Made by a program: the position numbers and the translations under genes | Notes under the pieces: model-generated | Seen by the model: the letters and a program-made list of their open reading frames with translations, nothing else | The model's database searches: none | What the model was told of the DNA's origin: nothing | Assembly (NCBI GenBank): GCA_001784735.1 | Contig: MFSB01000002.1 | Span: 1 to 30,319, forward strand | Direction of reading: 5' to 3' | Length of the DNA: 30,319 bases | Source of the DNA: Candidatus Moranbacteria bacterium RIFCSPLOWO2_12_FULL_48_12 | GTDB lineage: Bacteria > Patescibacteriota > Minisyncoccia > Moranbacterales > UBA1568 | Part shown: piece after piece, positions 6,026-14,600 of the stretch | Layout: each line of letters starts with the position of its first letter | Position numbering within the stretch: the stretch's first letter is position 1

Positions 6026-6868
6026 GTGGATAATCCGAGAACGGAAAGAAGTTATTGGATAACAATCACCCGCCCGGTTCAGGTTGTGTTGGGAGGAATG
6101 GCTGCCTGGATCGCGGCTCTTCTGTCTGATGGCCCACTCTGGCTGAGTACTCAAAGAATAGCTGTTGGTGGAGTGATGTCACTCAGTATTTTAGGTGCTA
6201 GTATTTGGCACTATGGAGCCAGGGCGGATGTGTATGCTAGAAAGCATTGGGACCCGGTGTATGTAAGAAGGCCTGCCACTCTTCTCGCGATGGGAGCAGT
6301 GTCATTTGCAGCCTCTATCTTTCTTGCTTGGCAGTTTCTGTCAGCAGGATGCGTAGCAATCGCAGTCGCAAACTGCCTGATAATTCTATCCTATGCCAGG
6401 TTTCTGGATCAGTACTGGCCATGGAAAAACCTGTCTATTGCCGCCGTATGCGTCACCCCGCTTCTTTTGGGCTGGTTTTCCGGGCATCGGCTTCATTACA
6501 TGGTTCCGCCAATGATCGCGGCCACATTCTTTTTTTACCTCGCCCGCGAGGTATTCAAAGATATCGTGGATATCGAGGCTAACCGCGGCAAACGTTTTAC
6601 CATGGTAATGGATATCGGCATGTCAGCGGCGCTTCGAGTCGGCGGATTGATGCTCATGATTTCTGTACTCATGCTCCTTTTCTCCCTTCGGTTTGCACCT
6701 GATTCGGCATTTGTCTGGGTGCCGTGTATTTTGGGGAGTTCTTGGCTTTTTTGGTTCGCCATCAAAGCGCTGCGGGGGGAAAGCGTCGCCAAAAAGTTTC
6801 CATGGATGGATCTCGGAGCCGCGACAATCCTTATCTCGCTTATCGGGGTGAGACTCGAAATGTACTGA
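6026..6868 (+). CDS. UbiA-family prenyltransferase-like membrane protein
   Basis: The 280-residue protein has about eight hydrophobic helices. It shows the two aspartate-rich loops typical of UbiA enzymes: ADVYARKHWDPVY followed by RRP near residues 68-83, and REVFKDIVDIEANRGKRFTM near 175-195. These loops bind Mg2+ and the prenyl diphosphate. The first lacks the usual leading asparagine, so the exact chemistry is open. Family members prenylate aromatic acceptors, glycerol phosphate or heme precursors. No quinone or lipid genes are nearby to point to an acceptor. The start is GTG with a modest AGGGACA site upstream. A terminator hairpin follows at once. Confidence 0.8.
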   Translation: MDNPRTERSYWITITRPVQVVLGGMAAWIAALLSDGPLWLSTQRIAVGGVMSLSILGASIWHYGARADVYARKHWDPVYVRRPATLLAMGAVSFAASIFLAWQFLSAGCVAIAVANCLIILSYARFLDQYWPWKNLSIAAVCVTPLLLGWFSGHRLHYMVPPMIAATFFFYLAREVFKDIVDIEANRGKRFTMVMDIGMSAALRVGGLMLMISVLMLLFSLRFAPDSAFVWVPCILGSSWLFWFAIKALRGESVAKKFPWMDLGAATILISLIGVRLEMY

Positions 6869-6876
6869 AAATATTG

Positions 6877-6916
6877 ACCCACCAAGCGGAACTCACTCTG
6901 GTGGGTTCTTGCTTTT
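6877..6916 (+). terminator. intrinsic terminator
   Basis: ACCCACCA 6877-6884 pairs with TGGTGGGT 6899-6906, followed by a T-rich tail. Confidence 0.8.
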
Positions 6917-6993
6917 GATACACTCATGCGTTGAGGGGGGATATCGAGGTTTTAAAAGCCTTTTTTTGGTAATGTAAACTTGAATTTTGAGCA

Positions 6994-7002
6994 TGGTATA
7001 AT
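6994..7002 (+). promoter_or_regulatory. extended -10 promoter
   Basis: TGGTATAAT is a perfect extended -10 with no good -35. It lies about 45 nt before the small ORF at 7049 and 230 nt before the helicase gene. Confidence 0.5.
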
Positions 7003-7048
7003 TATTTTGTTTTGATTTGTTGGACTTTCATTTCAGGAGAATAATGTT

Positions 7049-7150
7049 TTGAAAATATGGCCCAAGATAAAGAGCTGGCTATCTTGCCTCTGCTTGACGC
7101 ATTTTTATGGTATGTTGTATTATTGTATATATAAGTTAGGTAAACACTAA
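7049..7150 (+). CDS. doubtful 33-residue ORF in the helicase leader
   Basis: TTG 7049 is preceded by AGGAGA at 8-nt spacing, and the frame runs to TAA 7148-7150. The peptide is rich in tryptophan, cysteine and tyrosine (KIWPKIKSW, then SCLCLTHFYGMLYY), as in a membrane-active peptide. A second promoter (7094-7123) lies inside it, which argues against it. It may be chance. Confidence 0.2.
   Translation: MKIWPKIKSWLSCLCLTHFYGMLYYCIYKLGKH
7094..7123 (+). promoter_or_regulatory. promoter of the Pif1-like helicase gene
   Basis: TTGACG 7094-7099, an 18-nt spacer, TATTAT 7118-7123. The start codon is about 100 nt further downstream. The rest of 6917-7232 shows no other feature. Confidence 0.6.
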
Positions 7151-7232
7151 AACATATGCATCAAGGGGTAAACACGACGAAGTATGCCAGACAGGAGACG
7201 AAGAAAATTGATGGAGAAAACAAAAAATCGTT

Positions 7233-8849
7233 ATGACCCAAGATGAAGCGCTGGCGATTTTGAAAACCGGCGCGCATGTTTTTCTGACGGGCGAAGCCGG
7301 GTCGGGGAAAACCCACACCATCAACCGCTATACCGACTATCTGCGCGAACACGGGATCGATTTCGCGGTGACCGCAACGACCGGGATCGCGGCCACCCAT
7401 ATCCACGGGATGACGATCCATTCCTGGAGCGGCATCGGCGTTGAAACGGCGCTCGATGATGATGCCTTGCAGGAGCTGGCTGAGAACCGCTACGTGGCCA
7501 AGCGTATCAAGAAAGCCAAAGTGCTCATCATCGATGAGATTTCCATGTTGGATGGCACCGTTCTCACGCTCGTTGAGCAGGTGTGTCGGAAAGTACGCAA
7601 GCTTCGTCTGCCCTTCGGCGGATTGCAGATCGTCTTGGTAGGTGATTTTTTCCAGTTGCCGCCAGTCGGCAAGAATGGGAAAGCGATAGAATTTGCTTTT
7701 GATGCACAGGCTTGGCAGGCCCTGCAGCCGACGACGTGCTACTTAAGCGAACAACATCGTCAGGCGGATAGCGTCTTTCTCAGTATCCTCTCAGCTATCA
7801 GACGTAACGAATTTAATGAGACGCATTCTGAGAGTATCAGCGGGCGGATAATTGCGCATGCGGATCTCCCCGAGAATATGACGCGGCTCTATTCGCACAA
7901 TGCCAACGTGGACACGCTGAATAGCGTTGAACTAAAGAAACTTCCGGGCAAGAACCGTACGTTCGTCATGGCGCTCCGCGGTCCGGAGGCGCTGACAGAC
8001 GCTCTGGTGCGCGGCTGTCTCTCACCGGAGCGTCTCGAATTGAAAGCGGGGGCGACGGTCATGTTCACGAAAAACAATTCGAATCTCGGATTCGTCAACG
8101 GAACGCTGGGTACGGTCGTCGGTTTCAATGCAGACAGCAAATACCCGATCGTTGAAACGAGAGAAGGAGAGCGGATCGATGTGGAACCGATGGAATGGAC
8201 GATAGCGGAAGGAGATGCAGTCTTGGCGAAGATTACCCAGTTGCCGCTCAGGCTCGCGTGGGCGCTCACGATCCACAAGAGCCAGGGTGTGAGCTTGGAC
8301 GCCGCCGTTATGGATCTGTCGCAGACGTTCGAATATGGCCAGGGGTATGTAGCGCTCTCGCGGGTGCGCACCCTCGCGGGCGTGCACTTGATCGGTATCA
8401 ATGCCCGCGCCCTGGAAGTCCATCCGGTGGTTCTCGAAAAAGATCAAGCATTCCGCACCGCATCACTGCGCGCCGAGCAGGAGTGCGCCGCCATGGGAGA
8501 TGAGCGACAGCGGACGCTCGAGAAAAATTTCATTGTTTTTTGCGGCGGCACTTTGGGCAGATCGGCGCGGACTTCACGCGGACTGATGCGGAAAAAGAAA
8601 TCCGTTCAAGATTTTACTCAGGGAAAAATCAAGAAGATAAAGAAAGATGAAGAAGAAAAAATATACTCTCTCGAAAGGATTCGCGCTGAACATCCGCACG
8701 TCTATCGCGCGTGGAGTTCCGAAGAAGAAACCAAGCTACAAAAACTTTTCAACAGAGGTATACAGATGCGCGAAATGGTGGAAACGCTGGGTCGCCAGCC
8801 GGGTGGCATCCGCTCGCGCCTCAAGAAGCTCGGGCTGACGGAGGGGTAA
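7233..8849 (+). CDS. Pif1/RecD-like superfamily 1B DNA helicase
   Basis: The 538-residue protein has the SF1B helicase motifs in order: Walker A GEAGSGKT (residues 20-27), TGIAATHIHGMTIHSW (Ia region), VLIIDEISML (Walker B), GLQIVLVGDFFQLPPV (motif III), and LTIHKSQGVSLDAAVMDL with the ALSRVR stretch (motifs V and VI). It should unwind DNA 5' to 3', as Pif1 relatives do at replication blocks or G-quadruplexes. After about residue 400 a basic linker follows. The last 55 residues (AWSSEEETKLQKLF, then REMVETLGRQPGGIRSRLKKLGL) form a Myb/HTH-like module seen at the end of some bacterial Pif1-like proteins. ATG 7233 has no close Shine-Dalgarno; an ATG at 7210 in another frame stops quickly. Confidence 0.92.
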   Translation: MTQDEALAILKTGAHVFLTGEAGSGKTHTINRYTDYLREHGIDFAVTATTGIAATHIHGMTIHSWSGIGVETALDDDALQELAENRYVAKRIKKAKVLIIDEISMLDGTVLTLVEQVCRKVRKLRLPFGGLQIVLVGDFFQLPPVGKNGKAIEFAFDAQAWQALQPTTCYLSEQHRQADSVFLSILSAIRRNEFNETHSESISGRIIAHADLPENMTRLYSHNANVDTLNSVELKKLPGKNRTFVMALRGPEALTDALVRGCLSPERLELKAGATVMFTKNNSNLGFVNGTLGTVVGFNADSKYPIVETREGERIDVEPMEWTIAEGDAVLAKITQLPLRLAWALTIHKSQGVSLDAAVMDLSQTFEYGQGYVALSRVRTLAGVHLIGINARALEVHPVVLEKDQAFRTASLRAEQECAAMGDERQRTLEKNFIVFCGGTLGRSARTSRGLMRKKKSVQDFTQGKIKKIKKDEEEKIYSLERIRAEHPHVYRAWSSEEETKLQKLFNRGIQMREMVETLGRQPGGIRSRLKKLGLTEG

Positions 8850-8891
8850 CGAGCTTTTAGACAAGCATCTATCGGTATTTGTGAAATGGAG

Positions 8892-8920
8892 TTGACAAAG
8901 TGTTCACTTTACTCTAGGAT
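8892..8920 (+). promoter_or_regulatory. promoter of the T-box leader
   Basis: TTGACA 8892-8897, a 17-nt spacer, TAGGAT 8915-8920. Transcription should start near 8927, giving a leader of about 335 nt. Confidence 0.7.
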
Positions 8921-9234
8921 AGAGCCAGTTCATAAGCAATGACAAAGTCCATATCGGGGTCCCTGTGAGAGTCATCTTGTCAGGGGTTGGGCCTCGATTT
9001 GCTCTTCAGTAAGGGTAGGATGATTTCTGCAAAAGTGGAGATCCGGATTCCTCCGTAACCAGAGGATAATTGATGTCTTCCGCCAGTCGGCGGAGTATGG
9101 GTCAATGAGTGGAATGAGGCATCTCCACAGAGGTGTTTTTTGTTCCAGAAAAAGGGTGGCACCACGAAAGTTATGAGACTTCTCGTCCCTCTGCGTAGTT
9201 TTCGCTATGCAAAGAGATGAGGAGTTTTTATTTT
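8921..9234 (+). ncRNA. T-box riboswitch leader with intrinsic terminator
   Basis: The T-box sequence AGGGTGGCACCACG (9153-9166) differs from the consensus AGGGTGGnACCGCG at one base. Its antiterminator partner CGTCCCT is at 9184-9190. The competing terminator is a 20-bp stem (9179-9198 with 9205-9224, a few mismatches or G-U pairs) followed by a T-run at 9225-9234. Upstream, TCCGCC/GGCGGA (near 9079-9094) could be stem III. AGAGC (8921-8925) with GCTCT (8999-9003), and TGACAA with TTGTCA further in, could be part of stem I. T-boxes sense uncharged tRNA through a specifier codon and the tRNA acceptor end. I could not place the specifier loop, so the amino acid is unknown. The controlled gene at 9265 is not an aminoacyl-tRNA synthetase. 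Confidence 0.85.
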
Positions 9235-9264
9235 GGAAAGTTTTTTAACAAATGAGGAGGAGTG

Positions 9265-9561
9265 ATGATCAAAGTATGTCATCAGATAGGCAAGCAATTC
9301 GTTTTCGCTAGTTACCCGGAAAATGATGTTGAAGAAAGGGACCTGCAGGGATTGGTGCGAGAAACCAAGTATCTCCACAGTATCTGTGATCGCGTCGGGT
9401 TGTGGATCTTGGCAGAATTTCAATTGAATAGCCGTACTGTTGTCGTCACGAGCATCAATGACAAAGCAGACTTAGGTGAAAGCGACCTTGTTTCACTCCA
9501 AGCTACAATATTTGAAAAACTGAAAGGAGGAAGCTATGTCAAGCAAATTGCTGAAAAGTGA
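9265..9561 (+). CDS. orphan protein under T-box control
   Basis: The 98-residue soluble protein begins with IKVCHQIGKQFVFASYPEND and is unrecognised. It has no membrane segment and no aminoacyl-tRNA synthetase, transporter or biosynthetic motif, the usual T-box targets. Mixed alpha/beta secondary structure is likely (GLWILAEFQLNSRTVVVTSIND reads as two strands). I prefer ATG 9265; GTG 9262 is directly adjacent in frame. Both lie behind the site GAGGAGG (9254-9260). Two terminators follow, so this is a single-gene transcription unit. By family knowledge its level should rise when one tRNA is uncharged; its role is unknown. Confidence 0.75.
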   Translation: MIKVCHQIGKQFVFASYPENDVEERDLQGLVRETKYLHSICDRVGLWILAEFQLNSRTVVVTSINDKADLGESDLVSLQATIFEKLKGGSYVKQIAEK

Positions 9562-9582
9562 TCACAGATCGCCGGAAGCGCG

Positions 9583-9612
9583 CCGTTCCACATCGTTGGA
9601 ACGGTCTTTTTT
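9583..9612 (+). terminator. intrinsic terminator of the T-box transcript
   Basis: CCGTTCCA 9583-9590 pairs with TGGAACGG 9597-9604, followed by TCTTTTTT. Confidence 0.85.
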
Positions 9613-9645
9613 GTTCCTCAAATATAGACTTTGAAAAATATCTGT

Positions 9646-9672
9646 AAAACCGCCTGAAGAATGGCGGTTTTT
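9646..9672. terminator. second hairpin terminator, bidirectional in form
   Basis: AAAACCGCC 9646-9654 pairs with GGCGGTTTT 9663-9671 around TGAAGAAT. The A and T arms would allow termination on either strand. Confidence 0.7.
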
Positions 9673-9709
9673 GAAACCTGGTTTTCTCGTGTATGATAGA
9701 GGGAAGCAA

Positions 9710-9760
9710 CCCCAGTGAAATTCTGCCAGAGGCAGACCTATGAAGCAGGATTTCACGGGG
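9710..9760. repeat. hairpin repeat element (CCCxGTGAAAT family), copy A
   Basis: CCCCAGTGAAAT 9710-9721 faces ATTTCACGGGG 9750-9760, with an inner hairpin TCTGCC/GGCAGA. The element ends 11 nt before ATG 9772. The copy at 18060-18103 has the same outer arms and a similar segment leading to its ATG. Confidence 0.65.
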
Positions 9761-9771
9761 TAAATACATCT

Positions 9772-10842
9772 ATGGAAACGGCTGATACGCTGAATAAGGC
9801 ATTGAATAGCACTCTTGGGGTGTTTCTCATTTAGGATCCTGGCGGGACGGCTCTCTATGCCAATCAAGCCACCGAGAGGCGCACCGGATTTGCCATTGGC
9901 GAAATCATCGGTAAGACGCCAGGGAAGCTGTGGGGTGGCCAGATGCCGCGGGCTTTCTATAACAAATTGTGGACGGCTATCGGAGACAAGCAGGTGCCGT
10001 TTGTAGCGACAGTGACCAACGTGCGCAAAGACAAGGCGCGTTATCCGGAACTGATGGCCATCGCGCCCATCATCGAAAAAGGGAAAAAGACCCCGGAGTA
10101 TTTCATCGCTTTCGAGATGAGCCATTTGGAAGGCAAGGCCGAGCGGGAACGTTTCGAGCGGGAATTCCAGAAGGTCTTTTCCAAGAAAGGCGTCTTGAAT
10201 GATGAAGAGCGGTTGCGTTACATATTGCAGACGCTCGGTTCCAAACATGTGGCACCGGCTCTTGGGGGGAAGTCGCTCCCAGAAATCTTCCGGGAGACGC
10301 TGGTGGGGCCGTTCGAAGAGCGTTTCCAGGCTCGGAAAGCCGATCATGAACTGATTTTGGCCGCCCAGACGGATCCCAAGCAATTTCAGGCGCTTTACAA
10401 TAAGTATCGGCACACGATCTTCGTCTATTTCATGCGGCATGCCCAGGGGAATGTCGAGATCGCCGAGGATCTGGCCCAGGACACGTTCTATCGGGCGCTC
10501 CGCTACCTGGAGAACTTCCGGCTCACCAACGCGTCGTACGGGACCTATCTTTTGCGGGTGGCGCACAACGTGCTTATCAACTACTTCCGCAAAAAGCAGT
10601 TCCTTTCCCTCATCGATGAAACCATAGCGGATAAGATGGTGTCGGAGGTCTGCCATCTTTCCGAGGACACGCTGTGGCAATCACCCAATCTTCTCGCGAC
10701 CGAACGCAAGGTGCTTTCCATGAAGTACCAGGAGGGCTTTTCGGTGCATGAGATAGCCATCACGCTCGGCAAAAGCGAGAACGCCGTGAAGCTCCTTCTC
10801 AGCCGAGCCAGGAAGAAGCTCCGCAGCAGCCTTATGGGATAA
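9772..10842 (+). pseudogene. PAS-sigma factor fusion gene interrupted by an in-frame TAG
   Basis: From ATG 9772 the frame reads 20 codons to TAG 9832-9834 and then stays open to TAA 10842. An intact product would be about 355 residues. The first ~110 residues resemble a PAS domain (TALYANQATERRTGF, EIIGKTPGKLW). The ECF-type sigma-70 part follows: region 2 with FQALYNKYRHTIFVYFMRHA and EDLAQDTFYRALRYL, and region 4 with GFSVHEIAITLGKSENAVKLLLSRARKKL. CAG to TAG is the likely change (FLI-Q-DPGG). The longest intact ORF starts at ATG 9943 and keeps half the PAS domain plus the full sigma part, so a shortened regulator could still be made. The leader carries hairpin repeat copy A. Confidence 0.75.
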
Positions 10843-10877
10843 AGGTAGCAGGATTTGTTAAACTATTCCCGAGTAGA

Positions 10878-10899
10878 GTGTTTCAGAACACCATATACT
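10878..10899 (+). promoter_or_regulatory. palindromic promoter motif, copy 1
   Basis: The inverted repeat GTGTTTCAGAACAC (10878-10891) is followed by C and the -10-like block ATATACT. The 22-base motif recurs with one change at 14886 and 15519, while the surrounding sequence is unrelated. It lies 36 nt after a stop codon and 78 nt before the gene at 10977. An ATG lies exactly 6 nt after TATACT. Confidence 0.7.
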
Positions 10900-10905
10900 G
10901 GAATT

Positions 10906-10962
10906 ATGATTGAGGAAGAGAGTCCCAGGAAATTTTACCTCAGATGGAATACTGAAGTCTGA
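10906..10962 (+). CDS. possible leaderless 18-residue micro-ORF
   Basis: ATG 10906 lies 6 nt after the TATACT hexamer of motif copy 1, and the frame ends at TGA 10960-10962. The peptide reads MIEEESPRKFYLRWNTEV. The same geometry occurs after copy 2. It could be a leader peptide of the operon at 10977, or coincidence. Confidence 0.3.
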   Translation: MIEEESPRKFYLRWNTEV

Positions 10963-10976
10963 TATATTGGTATTAT

Positions 10977-11528
10977 ATGCAATTCGAAGAATCTACAACT
11001 TTTTTACCCAAACACGAAACTCCAACTCCACGTGAAAATGTTGTTGTGGAAGAAACTTCTGTTGAACGCGCAGAGCAGATATATATTCGCGAGGTCGTAC
11101 CGATACTTCGAGTTTTAAAACCAGAAGGACTTTCTGACGAGGACTATGAGACGTCTGTGATGGACGATTTACTCGAAGAGGTCAAGAATGTACAGGTATT
11201 GCATGGAAAGCGCATTGCAGATCCAGTGACAACAATGCGTGGAGTGAAAGATCTGTTGAATCGGAAAATCAAAAACATACTGAGGGATGCGAGCGGTTAT
11301 GCGGAGGGGCGATACAAGAAACCGAAAACTGTTGACGCCGGACTCGTCCGCCGGGCAAAAATAGCCCTTCTGGTCGAAAATGATTTTAGCGATATCGGCA
11401 CGCAGGGGTATACTCATCGCAAGTATATCGGTACCCAAGCTCTCAAGCATTACATTGCCGGATATAGCAAAAATGGACCAGGTCTCTCGGAGCCCGAATT
11501 GGACATTTTAATCTCAATTAGGGTCTAA
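10977..11528 (+). CDS. orphan soluble protein, first gene of the 1079-residue protein operon
   Basis: The 183-residue acidic to mixed-charge protein is predicted to be mostly helical, without membrane segments. Residues 30-75 (ERAEQIYIREVVPILRVLKPEGLSDEDYETSVMDDLLEEV) look like a helical bundle. The second half is basic around YKKPKTVDAGLVRRAKIALL. No family is recognised. The start ATG has no Shine-Dalgarno and directly follows an A/T-rich stretch (TATTAT). The next gene starts 75 nt after the stop with no terminator between, so they are probably co-transcribed from the motif-bearing promoter region upstream. Confidence 0.65.
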   Translation: MQFEESTTFLPKHETPTPRENVVVEETSVERAEQIYIREVVPILRVLKPEGLSDEDYETSVMDDLLEEVKNVQVLHGKRIADPVTTMRGVKDLLNRKIKNILRDASGYAEGRYKKPKTVDAGLVRRAKIALLVENDFSDIGTQGYTHRKYIGTQALKHYIAGYSKNGPGLSEPELDILISIRV

Positions 11529-11529
11529 T

Positions 11530-11597
11530 TCCCCGCCGCTTGCGGCGAGTATCAAAGACAAATTTGTCAAAGATACCTCGCGGCTTGCCGCGAGGAG
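11530..11597 (+). promoter_or_regulatory. three-hairpin leader that covers a ribosome-binding site
   Basis: GCCGC/GCGGC, the palindrome GACAAATTTGTC (with GTATC/GATAC outside it) and CCTCGCGGC 11576-11584 with GCCGCGAGG 11587-11595 follow one another. The last arm runs into AGGAG, the only Shine-Dalgarno for the start at 11604. Folding could therefore hide the ribosome-binding site. Confidence 0.6.
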
Positions 11598-11603
11598 TAT
11601 TCA

Positions 11604-14600
11604 TTGCATACGCCCTTTAAACAAGGTTTAGCTAACCCTGATTCGGCGCGTGATTTTTTTGGGGCCAGCTATGGCCAGGAAGTTTTCGTAGAAAAGCTTC
11701 CGGAATCGCTTATGATTGCCCTGACACAATTTAAGACACGAGGATACCAGGTGACAGAAAATAGACGCGCGATTCTCGAGAGGGCGCTCTGGCAGTATGC
11801 GGAAAATGGGAAATATAGCAATGACCTGGTGGAACACTTGCTTGCCTCGCCCCACGCCGGTCTTGTGCTGAAATATTCAGAAAAGTTTTCAGAAAAAATT
11901 GCAGAGAAAGTCATTCGTTCAGGGGGTTGGGACATTACTGAAATTTTGGAGTTTCTTTTAAAAAATAATATTCCTCCTCCTGACGAATTTGATAGATATG
12001 CGGATTGCTTTGTCAGAAACAACTATGTACATGGTATTACAAGCGGGAACGGAAAATACACGCCCCATGATTTAAAAACATCGGTAAAATTACCGTATCA
12101 AAGTGTCATAAAAGAACGGAAAATCATCGATATAACACCGGATGGAGTCCAGAGAGATGCTCAAATTGAATCGATTATCCAGCGCGGGTATGTAAGTTTT
12201 TTGTTGAACGAAAATGTTTTTTCGGTGCCTCTTACTGAGTATGTGTCGAGACACTATGAATCATTTCATCAGATGATTACTGTGAATAATCAGGAACATT
12301 TGGTTCTTTCGAGTCTCCGCGATCCTGATAAGCACGCATACATCCATAAGCTTATCGAGAGAGGCGAGGAATATAAAGTCGTCCGGATTCTGAATCTTTT
12401 ACCCGAAGACTTCACTCTCGGCAAGGAAATCTTTGACAGCCTTAAAAAGAAGAATTTCGCTCTCAATTTAGGAGAACGCCTCGAATGTTTCAGGGGTTTG
12501 GATGACAGTGATGCGCTTACGTACATTGAAAATAACCAAATACAATTATTCCTCGATCAGTTTGCCTCATTCTCACTCACGGAGGAGTTCTTGCAGCGCA
12601 CGGATATCCACGACCTGTGCCTCGAAGAGTTTAATTCGATGATACTCTCACGGAGCACCCATGGCCTCAATAAGGCCAAAAAACTCGTCGAAGATATACC
12701 TATCCCTCAGGAGAAAATTGATGCGATACTGATGAAGGTCATTCGAAGTTGTTTAGGGGAGAAGCCTCAGTGGCATAGTCCTCATGAGCTCGTAGAAATA
12801 TTTCCCCATTTGAGAAGTTTTCTTGGAACGGAGGAGTTTCAAAGTCTGGCAAAAACCGAGATCATGAACGCGGAACACCTTTTCGATTTCTGTAAAGTAC
12901 TCGAAACGATTCCATTGCCCGATACCGTGCTAAAGGGCAGGGATATTCTCGAGAGAGTTATGAACGCTTTACGAAAGAGCATACTCAAGGTGAATGAGAA
13001 AGATTCTTTCGATATTCTGTATCGCATATGCGATGAAATAGTACGAATAGCAAGATTTGTTCCTTTGCCCCTCGATCCTCAAAGAATACGCGCGGCAATT
13101 GAGGTGATAGAAAAATTACCCCAGAGTATAATGATACGACAAGAATACTCTCGGAGAATCTGTGTCTCCGAAGATCCGGAAAATGCGCTGAAAAAAATGC
13201 TTGACTTGCAAGTCGAATTCGAGAACAACAAAAGCATTGCTTCCAATGAGAAATTTCTTCTTTTGTATGTCTCACAGTTTTTTTCTGGAGGCACCCAAGA
13301 AGAGAAAGAAGCCTTTGCCGGCAGAATTATGAAGGATATTTCTCTTCTCTCAAAAAATCAGCCCATAAGTTCTGAAAACAAAGAATACTATGAAGGTCTC
13401 CTGAAGGAAGTTTACCCTCAAAGAAACTATAATACTTATGAATACCTAGATCAGTATGAGGATCGTTCTCAGGATCTTGCTGCGTATAAATTTGAGAAGA
13501 ATGGGTACGATTTCCACCTTTCCGGCGTTCTCGGGTATCGGATTAAAGCAGACACAATTCCTGATGCGGTGCTGATCAAAGAGTTCTCGGATCGCATAGC
13601 ATCTATAAAAAGCATTGCGACGGAGGAATCACTTTCCATGTACCTGAGCGACGAAGTTCCTGATTCACAGGCCAAGACGCTTGAAGGGAAGATACTTGAT
13701 TATTTCAAGGCCAAGGGATATACGGTGGACACCATGAATGTACTGCTTGCGTATCAGCTTCTCGGTTCGTATGATTCATTTGTCGCCAGCAGTATTGATC
13801 GAGTGAATCTCGAAGAAAATGAGGTTTCCAAGAATTATATTCTGCTCGATGAACTGGTGAATCAGTATGGGGACAACATGAAAGAGACGATAAAAGCTAT
13901 TCAGGAGCGGGTAGCACAGAGCGAGGATCGAGCGCTTTTCTCCGAAACATTCCAAGAAAAATATGAGAAGAAATATGCTGATGCGCTTCTCACCATCACA
14001 AAGGACCTCGCTAAAATTCCGAGAGACAAACTCACCACGCCGCTCATACAAAAAAAGATCGCCAAGACGCTCACCAATGTATTTCAAGGACTGCCGGAAA
14101 TTCAAAAGTCAGCAGGCGATTTTGCACTGCTCTTCAGCGTGAACGACTTCGATACCTTCGAAGATGTATGGCAAAAGCATATCGACCAGTTCTTTACTGT
14201 CGACGCGGGCGGTCGAATTGATACGGTAAAAGTAGAGAAACTCCAATCCTCAGTCTACATTCGCCTGCAAAACGAGATCGGCAAATACGAAGAGATCAAA
14301 GAAGTTGATACAGCGCGAAATCAGGAGAAGCTGTCAAAAGACAGGCTCATAAAGGGTTACTTTTCTAAGAATAGGGAGAATGCCCATGCTCGGATGGTGG
14401 CCGATATCTGCCTGGCAGCTGATCCGAATATGCTCAAAAATAATAAATACTTCGAGTTCGTTCTCTTCGATGAAGAAAGGGAGAGATGCGTCGGTACAAC
14501 GATGCTTCTTGAAATGAATGAACCCGAGGAAGGGAAAAAGTATCTCCTCTATTGTCCGAATCCATCAGTCGGGTTAGTATCTGAAGTTTCAGCGAAACGA

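Noticed and set aside
9562..10680. 372-codon open frame on the minus strand
   Set aside because: It is antisense to the PAS-sigma gene, whose protein has clear sigma-70 region 2 and 4 motifs. The minus frame has no recognisable domain.
10878..10891. CIRCE or HrcA-type heat-shock operator
   Set aside because: The half sites (GTGTT/AACAC) and 4-nt spacing differ from the 9-N9-9 CIRCE layout, and no chaperone genes are near.
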